Source: JABDGZ01 sp964487685 (GTDB lineage Bacteria > Omnitrophota > Gorgyraeia > Zapsychrales > Fredricksoniimonadaceae). Taken from it: a stretch of 20,176 nt of DNA. The position numbers and the translations under genes are program-made. The stretch lies in contig CAZASA010000036.1 in assembly GCA_964487685.1 (NCBI GenBank), forward strand, positions 1 through 20,176. The letters are read 5' to 3'. Shown here in pieces: positions 6,961 to 13,896 of the stretch (the stretch's first letter is position 1; each line of letters opens with the position of its first letter). The notes beneath the pieces were generated by a model. The model saw nothing but the letters and a program-made list of their open reading frames with translations. It did not search any database and was not told the DNA's origin.

Positions 6961-7667
6961 GCCTGTGCTTTCTGTAAGTCTTGCGGTGTGTCCACCGCGA
7001 TCGACTCAAAATCTGTTAATGTCGTCTTGATCTTTACACCCCGCTCCAGCACGCGTAATTGCTCCAGCTCTTCGGTCGATTCCAAAATGCCTTTGGGCCA
7101 ATCCTTAAATTGCATTAAAAAATCTTTACGATAGGCATAAAGCCCCAAATGCTTATAATTTACAGTCCCTGACGAAGAACGGTGATACGGTATCGGAGAC
7201 CTGGAAAAATACAAAGCAAAACCCTGATCATCGATAACGCATTTGACCACGTTAGGGTTCTTGAATTCAGTATCATCCGCGATCTTCTTGATCACGGTAC
7301 CTATCAGGACCTTGTCATCCTGCTTTAAAAGAGCGCATAAACTTCCGATGGTCCTAGGATCGATAAAAGGCTCATCACCCTGGATATTGACCACAATATC
7401 CACCTTAAGGGCCCCAACAGCCTCGGCAATCCGGTCTGAACCTGAGGGATGGCGAAGGTCGGTCATGACCACCCGCGCGTTAAAATCCTTGGCTGCCTTA
7501 AAAATATCTGTATGATCGCAGGCGATCAAGACTTCATCAAGTTCCTTGCAAAGCGAGGCCTTTTCCCAAACGTGCTGGATCAGCGGTTTTCCGCCGATCT
7601 TGGCCAAAACCTTGCCCGGGAAACGGCTGGATGCATACCGGGCCGGAATGACCCCGATGGCCTTCAT
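6939..7667 (-). CDS. kdsB: CMP-Kdo synthetase (3-deoxy-manno-octulosonate cytidylyltransferase)
   Basis: This enzyme activates Kdo with CTP to CMP-Kdo, the donor for lipid A glycosylation. The 242 residues match the family. The nucleotide-binding N-terminus IPARYASSRFPGK is at 7-19, followed by HPSGSDRIAEA (73-83) and NIQGDEPFID (94-103), where D98 should bind Mg2+. Further along are FSRSPIPYHR, HLGLYAYRKDFL and ESTEELEQLRVLERG, all KdsB signatures. The ATG directly follows the stop of the heptose kinase gene with no intervening base, and the 3' end overlaps kdsA by 22 bp. Confidence 0.97.
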   Translation of the reverse strand: MKAIGVIPARYASSRFPGKVLAKIGGKPLIQHVWEKASLCKELDEVLIACDHTDIFKAAKDFNARVVMTDLRHPSGSDRIAEAVGALKVDIVVNIQGDEPFIDPRTIGSLCALLKQDDKVLIGTVIKKIADDTEFKNPNVVKCVIDDQGFALYFSRSPIPYHRSSSGTVNYKHLGLYAYRKDFLMQFKDWPKGILESTEELEQLRVLERGVKIKTTLTDFESIAVDTPQDLQKAQAWYDKLK

Positions 7668-8690
7668 TTAAACAGCCCCGATCGCTTTTTTTAATTCATC
7701 CAATCCCACGGCCACTGCCCCCATTTTACCAACCACGATCCCGGCCGCACAATTGGCGATCCTGGCCGCATAGGATTTATCCGCACCTGCCGCCATACAT
7801 AAAGCAAAAACAGCGATGACCGTGTCCCCCGCGCCGGAAACGTCATAAACCTGACGGGCCATCGTAGGTATTGGGAATGGTTTTTTATTAAGTTCAAAAA
7901 GATACATCCCCTGCTCACCCAAGGTGATCAACAAAGATTCAATACCTAGATAATTTAATAGCCCGCTGCCATTGCTTTCAATATCCTTTGTTGTATCCAA
8001 CTTTGTTGATTGAATACCGCAAGCTTTACGGGTTGCTTCTGAAATATTCTTTAAGGCGGCTTCAGCTTCTTTTTTATTTGGCGTGATACAAGTTACCTGG
8101 CCGTATTCACGCAGATCTTCTAGTTTCGGATCCACCACGACAAGCAATTTATTTTGCACGGCCAATTCATGAACCTGAGACAATAATCTCGCATCAATGA
8201 AACCCTTGCCGTAATCAGAAATAATGACCGCCTGATATTCCTTCAAATGACGTCGAAGGAATGGGAGTATTTTGCCCTCTTTGACAATGTCAACTCCGCC
8301 ATTGCGTGGCCTTTCCCTGTCTAAACGCACGATCTGCTGGCGCTGGGCAATGATACGTGTTTTAAAAATAGTATCAATATTGCGGTCAACAAAAAGGCCT
8401 TTAGAATGAATGTTTCGTTTACGCAGTTCACTTTTAAGGATACTACCCTCAATGTCATCCCCGATCTTGCTGACCAGGGTAACATCAGCCCCTAGGCTGG
8501 CCAGATTATTAGCCACGTTGGCAGCACCACCCGGCGTATAAAAAGACTCTTCTTGAAGGACAATGGGGACCGGTGCTTCCGGAGATATCCGCGAAACGCT
8601 TCCTTTAATATAACGGTCAAGCACCACATCGCCGATGACCAAGATCCGCTTATTCTTGAATTTCTTTAATATATTATTATATTTAGACAT
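7668..8690 (-). CDS. rfaE1: D-glycero-beta-D-manno-heptose-7-phosphate kinase (PfkB family, RfaE domain I type)
   Basis: A ribokinase/PfkB-fold kinase of 340 residues, expected to phosphorylate heptose 7-phosphate at C1 for ADP-heptose synthesis. The N-terminal GDVVLDRYIKGSVSRISPEAPVPIV (written here as GDVVLDRYIKG then SVSRISPEAPVP) is diagnostic for the RfaE/HldE kinase domain. GGAANVANNLASLGA follows at 54-68, and DVSGAGDTV near 283-291 carries the anion hole and catalytic base D289. Residues about 220-245 form a low-conservation insertion. The cytidylyltransferase-fold second domain of HldE is absent, so the adenylyltransferase must be a separate gene outside the window. The ATG lies only 8 bases after the CCA of tRNA-Ser, leaving no room for a ribosome-binding site after tRNA processing. 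It is the first protein gene of the kds/lpt run. Confidence 0.93.
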   Translation of the reverse strand: MSKYNNILKKFKNKRILVIGDVVLDRYIKGSVSRISPEAPVPIVLQEESFYTPGGAANVANNLASLGADVTLVSKIGDDIEGSILKSELRKRNIHSKGLFVDRNIDTIFKTRIIAQRQQIVRLDRERPRNGGVDIVKEGKILPFLRRHLKEYQAVIISDYGKGFIDARLLSQVHELAVQNKLLVVVDPKLEDLREYGQVTCITPNKKEAEAALKNISEATRKACGIQSTKLDTTKDIESNGSGLLNYLGIESLLITLGEQGMYLFELNKKPFPIPTMARQVYDVSGAGDTVIAVFALCMAAGADKSYAARIANCAAGIVVGKMGAVAVGLDELKKAIGAV

Positions 8691-8698
8691 AAATTCAA

Positions 8699-8788
8699 TG
8701 GCGGAGAGGCAGGGATTCGAACCCTGGGACCAGTTTCCCGGTCAATTGCTTAGCAGGCAATTGCAATCGGCCACTCTGCCACCTCTCC
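8699..8788 (-). tRNA. tRNA-Ser (anticodon GCU)
   Basis: The minus strand folds as a class II tRNA of 90 bases, counting the encoded CCA. The acceptor stem GGAGAGG pairs with CCTCTCC, followed by discriminator G and CCA at 8699-8701. The anticodon stem ATTGC/GCAAT encloses loop CTGCTAA, giving anticodon GCT, which reads AGC/AGU serine codons. A long variable arm (GACC...GGTC) and T-arm CAGGG-TTCGAAT-CCCTG confirm the serine class. It lies between tadA and the heptose kinase gene, on the same strand as both. I see no convincing sigma-70 promoter immediately upstream; a TAAGAT hexamer sits at a plausible -10 distance but lacks a good -35. Confidence 0.97.
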
Positions 8789-8841
8789 TTACAAAAATCT
8801 TACTTTCAAATACAAAATTACTATCCAAATATACTCAGAAC

Positions 8842-8895
8842 AAGGAGAGGTGTTGTGTCGCTGCTATTCTCCACGCTTCGACCCACCTCTCCCTT
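8842..8895 (-). other. Imperfect inverted repeat / candidate structured RNA between tadA and tRNA-Ser
   Basis: Within the 113-base gap between tadA and tRNA-Ser, the minus strand can form a hairpin. An 11-bp outer stem with one bulged G (AAGGGAGAGGTG against CACCTCTCCTT) is followed by a 1x4 internal loop, a 4-bp stem GTCG/CGAC and an 18-base loop. The stem sequence GGAGAGGTG equals the first nine bases of the adjacent tRNA-Ser. No T-run follows, so it is a poor terminator. The rest of the gap is AT-rich. Alternatives are a tRNA relic, a processing site or a diverged SRP RNA, whose gene follows tadA in Bacillus subtilis. The usual GGAAG-AGCAG tip of SRP RNA is not evident here. Confidence 0.5.
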
Positions 8896-8901
8896 AATTC
8901 T

Positions 8902-9369
8902 CTATATTCTTTTTTCTTTTCGCTTCCTTTGAAAAAACTCACTAAGAACCCCTGAGCATTCTTCGGCCAGGATACCGCCGTCCACAGAGATGCGGTGGTT
9001 CAAGGACTTATGATCAGCTATATTGACAACCGACCCGCAAGCCCCGGTCTTGGGGTCTTTGGCCCCAAAACAAACCCGGCCAATCCGCGCTAAAACCAAT
9101 GCTCCGGCGCACATAGAACAAGGTTCGATTGTAACATAGAGGGTGCAATCCCGCAACCACTTCGATGAGAGATAATTTGCCGCTTGGGTGACAGCGATCA
9201 TTTCGGCATGGGCTGTTGGGTCCTTTAAAATCTCAATTTGATTATGGGCTTTGGCGATTATCTTGCGTTCATGGACGATCACAGCCCCCACCGGCACTTC
9301 ATCTTCCGCGGCAGCCATCTTGGCCTGCCGGATGGCTTCATTCATAAAAATTTCATCAACATTAGGCAT
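8902..9369 (-). CDS. tadA: tRNA-specific adenosine deaminase
   Basis: This enzyme converts A34 to inosine in the anticodon of tRNA-Arg(ACG), letting it read CGU, CGC and CGA. Its 155 residues form one cytidine/deoxycytidylate deaminase-fold domain. The zinc ligand and proton shuttle motif HAE is at 54-56 and PCSMC at 83-87 supplies the two zinc cysteines. VPVGAVIV and ARIGRVCFGAKDPKTGACGS are TadA hallmarks. The ATG is 2 bp after the stop of the histidine kinase gene, so the two are probably co-transcribed. Its presumed substrate, tRNA-Arg(ACG), is encoded about 3.9 kb away in this window. A guanine deaminase-like role is unlikely given the motif pattern. Confidence 0.95.
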   Translation of the reverse strand: MPNVDEIFMNEAIRQAKMAAAEDEVPVGAVIVHERKIIAKAHNQIEILKDPTAHAEMIAVTQAANYLSSKWLRDCTLYVTIEPCSMCAGALVLARIGRVCFGAKDPKTGACGSVVNIADHKSLNHRISVDGGILAEECSGVLSEFFQRKRKEKRI

Positions 9370-9371
9370 AT

Positions 9372-10100
9372 TTATTTGGATCGATACGCCGGAAGGGATA
9401 TCTGGACTGTGGTGCCCTTGCGCAGGGAACTTTTAATTTGGACTGTTCCGCCGGCAGCCTGGATAATTGAATAAATGATCGAAAGGCCCAAACCGGAACT
9501 TTTGTCAATGCCGCGCTCCTTGGTCGTAAAAAATGGCTCGAATACCTTGTTCAAATGGTCCGGTGCGATCCCCACCCCTTCATCCACCACTTCGATACCG
9601 ATGACCCCGCTGGCTTTATTCATGAAGGTCCTTACCTTGATCGTACCTCCGCCAGGCATGGCTTGGATAGAATTAATGATCACATTATGGATGATCTGGT
9701 GGCATTCAACAGGGCCGACATTGACCAAAGGCAATTCTTTACCTAATCTTGACACTAATTTAATATGGGCAGATTTAATTTGTTGGCTTAAGTCGCCAAC
9801 AATATTCTTGATGACTTCATTGATCTGGCAATTGTCCTTCTCCAGACGGGCATGGCGTTTGCCCACATATAACATGCGGCTGGTTGTCTGGGAACAATGT
9901 TCCAGCTGGCGTTCTAAATGTTCAAGGGTCGAAATGATGACCTTAAAATCCTTAAATGAAATGAACTCAAAATCACGGTTTTTATAATCATTGATAAGTT
10001 TTTGGGTACGCGTCAGAATAGACTTTAACGGAGAGTCCAATTCATGCGCCAAACCGGAAATGACGGTAAAAGAATTAGTTGCCTGAGGGTTCGATCTCAT
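9372..10100 (-). CDS. Sensor histidine kinase without an input domain
   Basis: A soluble 242-residue two-component kinase consisting only of a dimerisation/phosphoacceptor domain and a catalytic domain. The H-box LAHELDSPL puts the phosphorylated histidine at H19. The N-box HNVIINSIQAM (138-148), G1 DEGVGI (173-178), F-box FEPFFTTK (187-194) and G2 GLGLSI (203-208) are all intact, so it should be active. There is no transmembrane segment, PAS, GAF or HAMP region, and the histidine is just 19 residues from the start. An in-frame stop lies about 30 bases upstream of the ATG, so no longer form begins nearby. No response regulator is next to it. No Shine-Dalgarno sequence precedes the ATG, and a promoter -10 ends 10 bases before it. 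It is followed by tadA after 2 bp. The signal it reads is unknown. Confidence 0.9.
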   Translation of the reverse strand: MRSNPQATNSFTVISGLAHELDSPLKSILTRTQKLINDYKNRDFEFISFKDFKVIISTLEHLERQLEHCSQTTSRMLYVGKRHARLEKDNCQINEVIKNIVGDLSQQIKSAHIKLVSRLGKELPLVNVGPVECHQIIHNVIINSIQAMPGGGTIKVRTFMNKASGVIGIEVVDEGVGIAPDHLNKVFEPFFTTKERGIDKSSGLGLSIIYSIIQAAGGTVQIKSSLRKGTTVQISLPAYRSK

Positions 10101-10110
10101 AAGAATGATA

Positions 10111-10139
10111 ATTCTAATGTAATTTCTTCAAATTGCCAA
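10111..10139 (-). promoter_or_regulatory. Predicted sigma-70-type promoter for the histidine kinase
   Basis: On the minus strand TTGGCA (10134-10139) and TAGAAT (10111-10116) are separated by 17 bases. Transcription would start about 3-5 bases before the ATG at 10098-10100, giving an almost leaderless mRNA. This fits the lack of a Shine-Dalgarno sequence. Confidence 0.5.
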
Positions 10140-10160
10140 TTGATTTTACAGCCTTTGGTC

Positions 10161-10189
10161 TTGACAGGCATAGGCCGATTACATAGAAT
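10161..10189 (+). promoter_or_regulatory. Predicted sigma-70-type promoter for the glycosyltransferase pair
   Basis: A perfect TTGACA (10161-10166) is followed after exactly 17 bases by TAGAAT (10184-10189). The expected start near 10196 lies about 20 bases before the ATG of the first glycosyltransferase gene. An AGGA at 10208-10211 serves as ribosome-binding site. It is back-to-back with the histidine kinase promoter, with about 20 bases between their -35 boxes. Confidence 0.65.
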
Positions 10190-10216
10190 TTTAAAAGAAA
10201 ACATATTAGGACCTTG

Positions 10217-11707
10217 ATGACACATAAAAGCCTGGTTTCAAAAATCATAAAAAGCGACTGGCTTGGGATCACAGGGATCCTGGCCATATGCTTCTTTTCC
10301 CACCTGCCCCATCTGTTAAACCCCGGTCTTATCATTGATAACGATGAATGTGTCTTAGGGATCATGGCCCAGCGCGCCTTGGAACACCACGAACTCCCCT
10401 TTTATTTCATTGGGCAGGCCTATGGTTTTGCCTGGATCGAAACCATTGCCGCTGCCTTGGCCTTCAAGGCATGGGGAGTGAGTTTTGTTTCATTAGAATC
10501 CGCCATGCTGATCCTTTGGGCAATTGGTTCATGCTTCTATTACCGCGCCATGGCCATCTTAACAAATAGAGCTTATGGTTTCATGGTCATTGTATTGCTT
10601 GTCCTTTCCCCTGCCTGGATGAGCTGGTCCATGAAAGCCAGGGGCGGCTATATCACTGCTTTTCTTTTGACTTCCATCATTTTCTATTGGTGGGTCAAAA
10701 AGGAAAAATCCCTGAAACGCTGGGAATTTTTCTGTCTGGGAGCATTGTGCTATCTTAACCTTATCTCCCAAGCTAATTTTTCGATCCTGACCTTCATCCT
10801 CTCAGCTTATTTTTTATGGAAGAATAAAAGTATGGGAGCATTGCTTAGTTACTTAAGCGGGCTTTTGACCTTATTTACGTTCTCAAAATTCATGCTTCTT
10901 TTTGAATTTAATTACAATTATTGGCATCCTGATATTTTTGGCGGACACAAAGACCATTCCATCCTTGGCATCATCAAACACATCCCCGGAGCTTTATGCC
11001 AGGTATGTTCTGCCCCCTTTTCACACGGGTTTGTCTTGGTTTTGATCTTTTTGTTGATCGTAGGATCTATCCTTCAGCTTTTTCTTTTGGCTTCCCGAAA
11101 AGGCGATCCATTGGCTGCTATTTTGTTCTTATGTGTATTGACCTTGATCGTCTTATCAACCTTCTTAAATCCCCACGGATATACTGTCAGGTATCTCTTG
11201 GCCCTTAGTGTTTTTTCAATCCTTTGGCTGGGAGTTTTGTATTTTGACTGGTGGCAAAAACATCCTGTATTCAAAGCCATTTTTATCATTTTATTCAGCA
11301 TCCTTTTTACCTTTGGCTCAATAGCCTTGTCCCATGAGTTATCATTAAAAGGAATGACTTATGAGCAAAAAGTCCGCGGCTTAATTTCCTTCCTTGATCA
11401 ACACCATATCAAGTATGTTTATTGTTTGGATGATTATAATTTTTGGGAATTGCTTTTTTTAAGCGACCAACAGATCATCCCCCGCTGGAAAAAATGTTGG
11501 GACAGAATGCCGCAGTATCCCCTGGAAGCTGACCGCGCCTTAATAATCGGCCAGCCTGTTGTATTGGTCGTCGCCATCGACAAACTAAATATGATCCAAA
11601 AAATCATCGGCAACGACAAGTTCCTGATATTTGAAAATAACTATATTATTATATTCTCTCCCAGCAAGGAATTGATCTTTGAAAAACTAAAATTCTTAAA
11701 ACCATGA
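10217..11707 (+). CDS. Polytopic GT-C glycosyltransferase (family 39-like)
   Basis: A 496-residue integral membrane protein with about 11 hydrophobic segments, most from residue 15 to about 375, and a more polar C-terminal domain. The acidic DNDE at 41-44, just after the first membrane segment, is the expected catalytic loop of GT-C enzymes that use polyprenyl-phosphate sugars. GQAYGFAWIETI follows in that loop. Acceptor and sugar are unknown; LPS, another surface glycan or protein O-glycosylation are all possible. The TTG at 10214 could serve as start, but ATG at 10217 is 5 bases after AGGA and is preferred. The stop overlaps the next gene by ATGA. Its codons appear more A/T-rich than those of the kds genes, partly reflecting hydrophobic content. 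Confidence 0.75.
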   Translation: MTHKSLVSKIIKSDWLGITGILAICFFSHLPHLLNPGLIIDNDECVLGIMAQRALEHHELPFYFIGQAYGFAWIETIAAALAFKAWGVSFVSLESAMLILWAIGSCFYYRAMAILTNRAYGFMVIVLLVLSPAWMSWSMKARGGYITAFLLTSIIFYWWVKKEKSLKRWEFFCLGALCYLNLISQANFSILTFILSAYFLWKNKSMGALLSYLSGLLTLFTFSKFMLLFEFNYNYWHPDIFGGHKDHSILGIIKHIPGALCQVCSAPFSHGFVLVLIFLLIVGSILQLFLLASRKGDPLAAILFLCVLTLIVLSTFLNPHGYTVRYLLALSVFSILWLGVLYFDWWQKHPVFKAIFIILFSILFTFGSIALSHELSLKGMTYEQKVRGLISFLDQHHIKYVYCLDDYNFWELLFLSDQQIIPRWKKCWDRMPQYPLEADRALIIGQPVVLVVAIDKLNMIQKIIGNDKFLIFENNYIIIFSPSKELIFEKLKFLKP

Positions 11708-13212
11708 TAGCCGCCATCGAAAAAAACCGGCATTTGATCGTGTTTGCATTCTTCAGCTGTTTTCTGCTGATAGGATTCATGATCTTTAAAGATTACGGCG
11801 CTCATTATGATGAACAAAATAATGAAACCTACGGGGAACGCTGGACAAATTACACAGTTTCTCCTGCTTTTCATACACCTAACTTAATGGATTTGACCCA
11901 TGGCCCTTTTCTAGAGATCAGCTTAACACTACTTAGAAACTACCTTCATTTGACCGATATCCGGCAGATCATCCTGCTGCGCCATCTAAGCATTTTCCTG
12001 TTATTCTTCCTTGGCACCATTATTTTTTATTTCTTATGTCTGGGCCATTTTCGGAACTGGAAATTAGCCTTATTAGGATCTGCCTTCCTTATATTAAGCC
12101 CCCGCCAGTTTAACCATGCCTTTTATAATACGATGGATATCGGATTCTTAGTTTTCTTTCTCCTGGCTGTCTTTACGCTGCTGCGCTTTTTAAACAATAA
12201 AACACCTGGCATGGCCATTTTAAGCGCCCTAACTTGTGCCATGGCCGCTGATATCCGGACCATCGGCATCCTGCTAGTGTTTCTTACTGGTTTATCTTTA
12301 AGAAATGAACATAGTCCTAAGAACATAAAACTGTTTTTTATTTACCTGGCTCTATTTTTCGTGTTCTTTATCTTATTTTGTCCGCTTTTATGGTCACATC
12401 CATACGCCCATGTCCTTTTAATATTTAAAAATACAGCCATTAAAAACATTGCGTTGCCTTATCAAGTTTTTTATCTTGGGAAAAAATACCACCTTTATAA
12501 CCTGCCCTGGCATTACGTCCCTGTATGGATATTGATATCAACCCCCATCATGTACATTTTCTTATTTTTAATAGGATGTCTCTCATCCACAAAAGCACTT
12601 TTCGTAAATCATCTAGGAAATTCAGAGACCAAAAAAAACACGATCATTTTTCTTCTATGGTTTTTTGTCCCTCTCCTTTTTACCCAAGGGAAAATATATG
12701 ACTCATGGCGGCAATTATTCTTTATTTATCCGGCCCTTGTGCTACTGGCGGTTTCCGGCTTCAAATATCTCTGGGAAAGCCTTGTCTTTGCCCGTTTGGT
12801 CTTGGCCCTTTTATTACTGGCCGGCATCATTTCTGTTGCCGAATTTATGATCAGAAACCATCCTTTTGAAGACGTTTATTTTAATTCTTTGGCGGGGAAA
12901 AGCCCTGATGAGATCAAAGCCAATTTTGAATTGAATGATTGGGGAAATTCCGACAAACAAGCCCTGGAATATATCCTAAAAACCGACAAGTCATCTTCGA
13001 TTAAGGTCAAATTTAATATTATCGATCCGGGCCATATCAATTTCTATTTTCTTCCGAAAGCCGACCGCAAACGCCTGGTGTTCGCCGATACTAAAACAAC
13101 GCCAAAATATTTCATTGTCCAGTACCGATACCCGCAAGATTGGCCTTATAAGGAAGAGATTTATTCTATCAAGGTGGAGGGCTTAAAGATCCTGAGCATC
13201 TATCAATTGTAA
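11704..13212 (+). CDS. Polytopic GT-C glycosyltransferase (PMT/ArnT-like)
   Basis: A 502-residue membrane protein with about 10 hydrophobic segments and a periplasmic-type C-terminal domain from about residue 385. The first external loop has YGAHYDEQNNETYGERW with the D36-E37 pair typical of GT39-like enzymes. A second loop contains SPRQFNHAFYNTMDIGF, matching the SPR...FYN...D pattern seen in undecaprenyl/dolichyl-phosphate sugar transferases. It should transfer a lipid-linked sugar on the outer face of the inner membrane. Substrate is not predictable. The ATGA overlap with the preceding, distantly similar gene implies translational coupling and perhaps sequential action on one glycan. The stop is 15 bp from the 3' end of the convergent tRNA-Arg gene, with no obvious terminator between. 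Confidence 0.78.
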   Translation: MIAAIEKNRHLIVFAFFSCFLLIGFMIFKDYGAHYDEQNNETYGERWTNYTVSPAFHTPNLMDLTHGPFLEISLTLLRNYLHLTDIRQIILLRHLSIFLLFFLGTIIFYFLCLGHFRNWKLALLGSAFLILSPRQFNHAFYNTMDIGFLVFFLLAVFTLLRFLNNKTPGMAILSALTCAMAADIRTIGILLVFLTGLSLRNEHSPKNIKLFFIYLALFFVFFILFCPLLWSHPYAHVLLIFKNTAIKNIALPYQVFYLGKKYHLYNLPWHYVPVWILISTPIMYIFLFLIGCLSSTKALFVNHLGNSETKKNTIIFLLWFFVPLLFTQGKIYDSWRQLFFIYPALVLLAVSGFKYLWESLVFARLVLALLLLAGIISVAEFMIRNHPFEDVYFNSLAGKSPDEIKANFELNDWGNSDKQALEYILKTDKSSSIKVKFNIIDPGHINFYFLPKADRKRLVFADTKTTPKYFIVQYRYPQDWPYKEEIYSIKVEGLKILSIYQL

Positions 13213-13219
13213 TGACAAG

Positions 13220-13226
13220 AAAAAAA
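13220..13226 (-). terminator. T-run after tRNA-Arg, possible terminator tract
   Basis: Seven T residues on the minus strand begin two bases after the encoded CCA of tRNA-Arg. With the tRNA T-arm or acceptor helix as upstream stem this could end the tRNA transcript. No separate dedicated hairpin is present. Confidence 0.35.
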
Positions 13227-13227
13227 C

Positions 13228-13304
13228 TGGCGCGCCTGACAAGATTCGAACTTGTAACCCTCAGTTCCGTAGACTGATGCTCTATCCAGTTGAGCTACAG
13301 GCGC
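13228..13304 (-). tRNA. tRNA-Arg (anticodon ACG)
   Basis: A 77-base tRNA including encoded CCA. Acceptor stem GCGCCTG pairs with CAGGCGC, with discriminator G. The D-arm is GCTC...GAGC. Anticodon stem TCAGT/ACTGA encloses loop CTACGGA, giving anticodon ACG, and the T-arm is ACAAG-TTCGAAT-CTTGT. A34 should be deaminated to inosine by TadA, which is encoded in the same window. The gene lies between gspM (same strand, 49 bp upstream) and the convergent glycosyltransferase gene. Confidence 0.98.
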
Positions 13305-13314
13305 AAAGTTACCT

Positions 13315-13343
13315 TTTATACCAGACTTAAAGCCGGCTGTAAA
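13315..13343 (-). promoter_or_regulatory. Sigma-70-type promoter for tRNA-Arg
   Basis: On the minus strand TTTACA (13338-13343) and TATAAA (13315-13320) are 17 bases apart, and the -10 lies 10 bases before the mature tRNA 5' end. This gives tRNA-Arg its own transcription, independent of the gsp operon that ends at 13354. Confidence 0.7.
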
Positions 13344-13353
13344 GAAGGATTTA

Positions 13354-13896
13354 TCAAGGATTGGTCAGGCACATGCGGGAGACAACGATGCGGCCGCGAA
13401 GGGAACTTACCGTACCGGAATATTTCTCCAAATTTATCTCATTGATAAAATAAAAATTCGGTTTTTGTTGGAGCAAATACAGGAATTGAACAATGTCCAG
13501 CCATTGACCGTCGATCTCCAATTCAACAGCCAGGAACCTGGCTTCTTTTTGGGTGACCGTTTTTTGCGGCTGGATATTGGCGATATGGATATTACTTTCG
13601 CGGGCTGAAGTCTCGATCTTGGAGATGATCATCGGCATTTGGGCATCTTCGGAATCAACCACCCCGATCAAGTCCACCAGATTTTGGTACCTGGCCTCGA
13701 CCAATGGCTTTTGGGCCACCATTTGCCTGGCTTTGATCAGATTGGCCTTGACCACGCGCAATTGGCCATTAATGTCGACCGACCCTTCGTGCATGGGCTT
13801 GATCACAAATTGAAAGACAAAAAAAACAACAGCCAGGACAATGGTCACAACCAGGATGATTATTTCCCGTTGATTGAGTTGATTAAGTTTATTCAT
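13354..13896 (-). CDS. gspM: Type II secretion protein GspM / PilO-like
   Basis: A bitopic inner-membrane assembly-platform protein of 180 residues that should pair with GspL. A short cytoplasmic N-terminus (about 1-11) is followed by one transmembrane helix (about 12-31), a coiled-coil stretch (about 35-85) and a small ferredoxin-like alpha/beta domain. That last domain contains MPMIISKIETSARESNI and LEIDGQWLDIVQFLYLLQQ. The pattern is closer to PilO than to classical proteobacterial GspM. The ATG overlaps the gspL stop by ATGA. It is the last gene of the operon, followed by tRNA-Arg. Confidence 0.8.
   Translation of the reverse strand: MNKLNQLNQREIIILVVTIVLAVVFFVFQFVIKPMHEGSVDINGQLRVVKANLIKARQMVAQKPLVEARYQNLVDLIGVVDSEDAQMPMIISKIETSARESNIHIANIQPQKTVTQKEARFLAVELEIDGQWLDIVQFLYLLQQKPNFYFINEINLEKYSGTVSSLRGRIVVSRMCLTNP

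Noticed and set aside
8842..8895. Intrinsic terminator of tadA
   Set aside because: A hairpin is present but no T-run follows on the minus strand, so I left it as an unexplained structured element.
8842..8895. Confident SRP RNA gene call
   Set aside because: The position after tadA is suggestive, but the conserved tip with a GGAA-type loop and its flanking CAGG/AGCAG bases cannot be aligned convincingly.
9475..9987. Plus-strand open frame of 170 codons opposite the histidine kinase
   Set aside because: The minus-strand gene has all histidine kinase boxes in order; the plus-strand product is low-complexity and unlike any family I know.
10114..10365. Minus-strand open frame of 83 codons upstream of the histidine kinase, considered as a missing sensor segment
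   Set aside because: Its translation has no kinase-like or sensor-like pattern, it is in a different frame, and most of it is antisense to the first glycosyltransferase gene.
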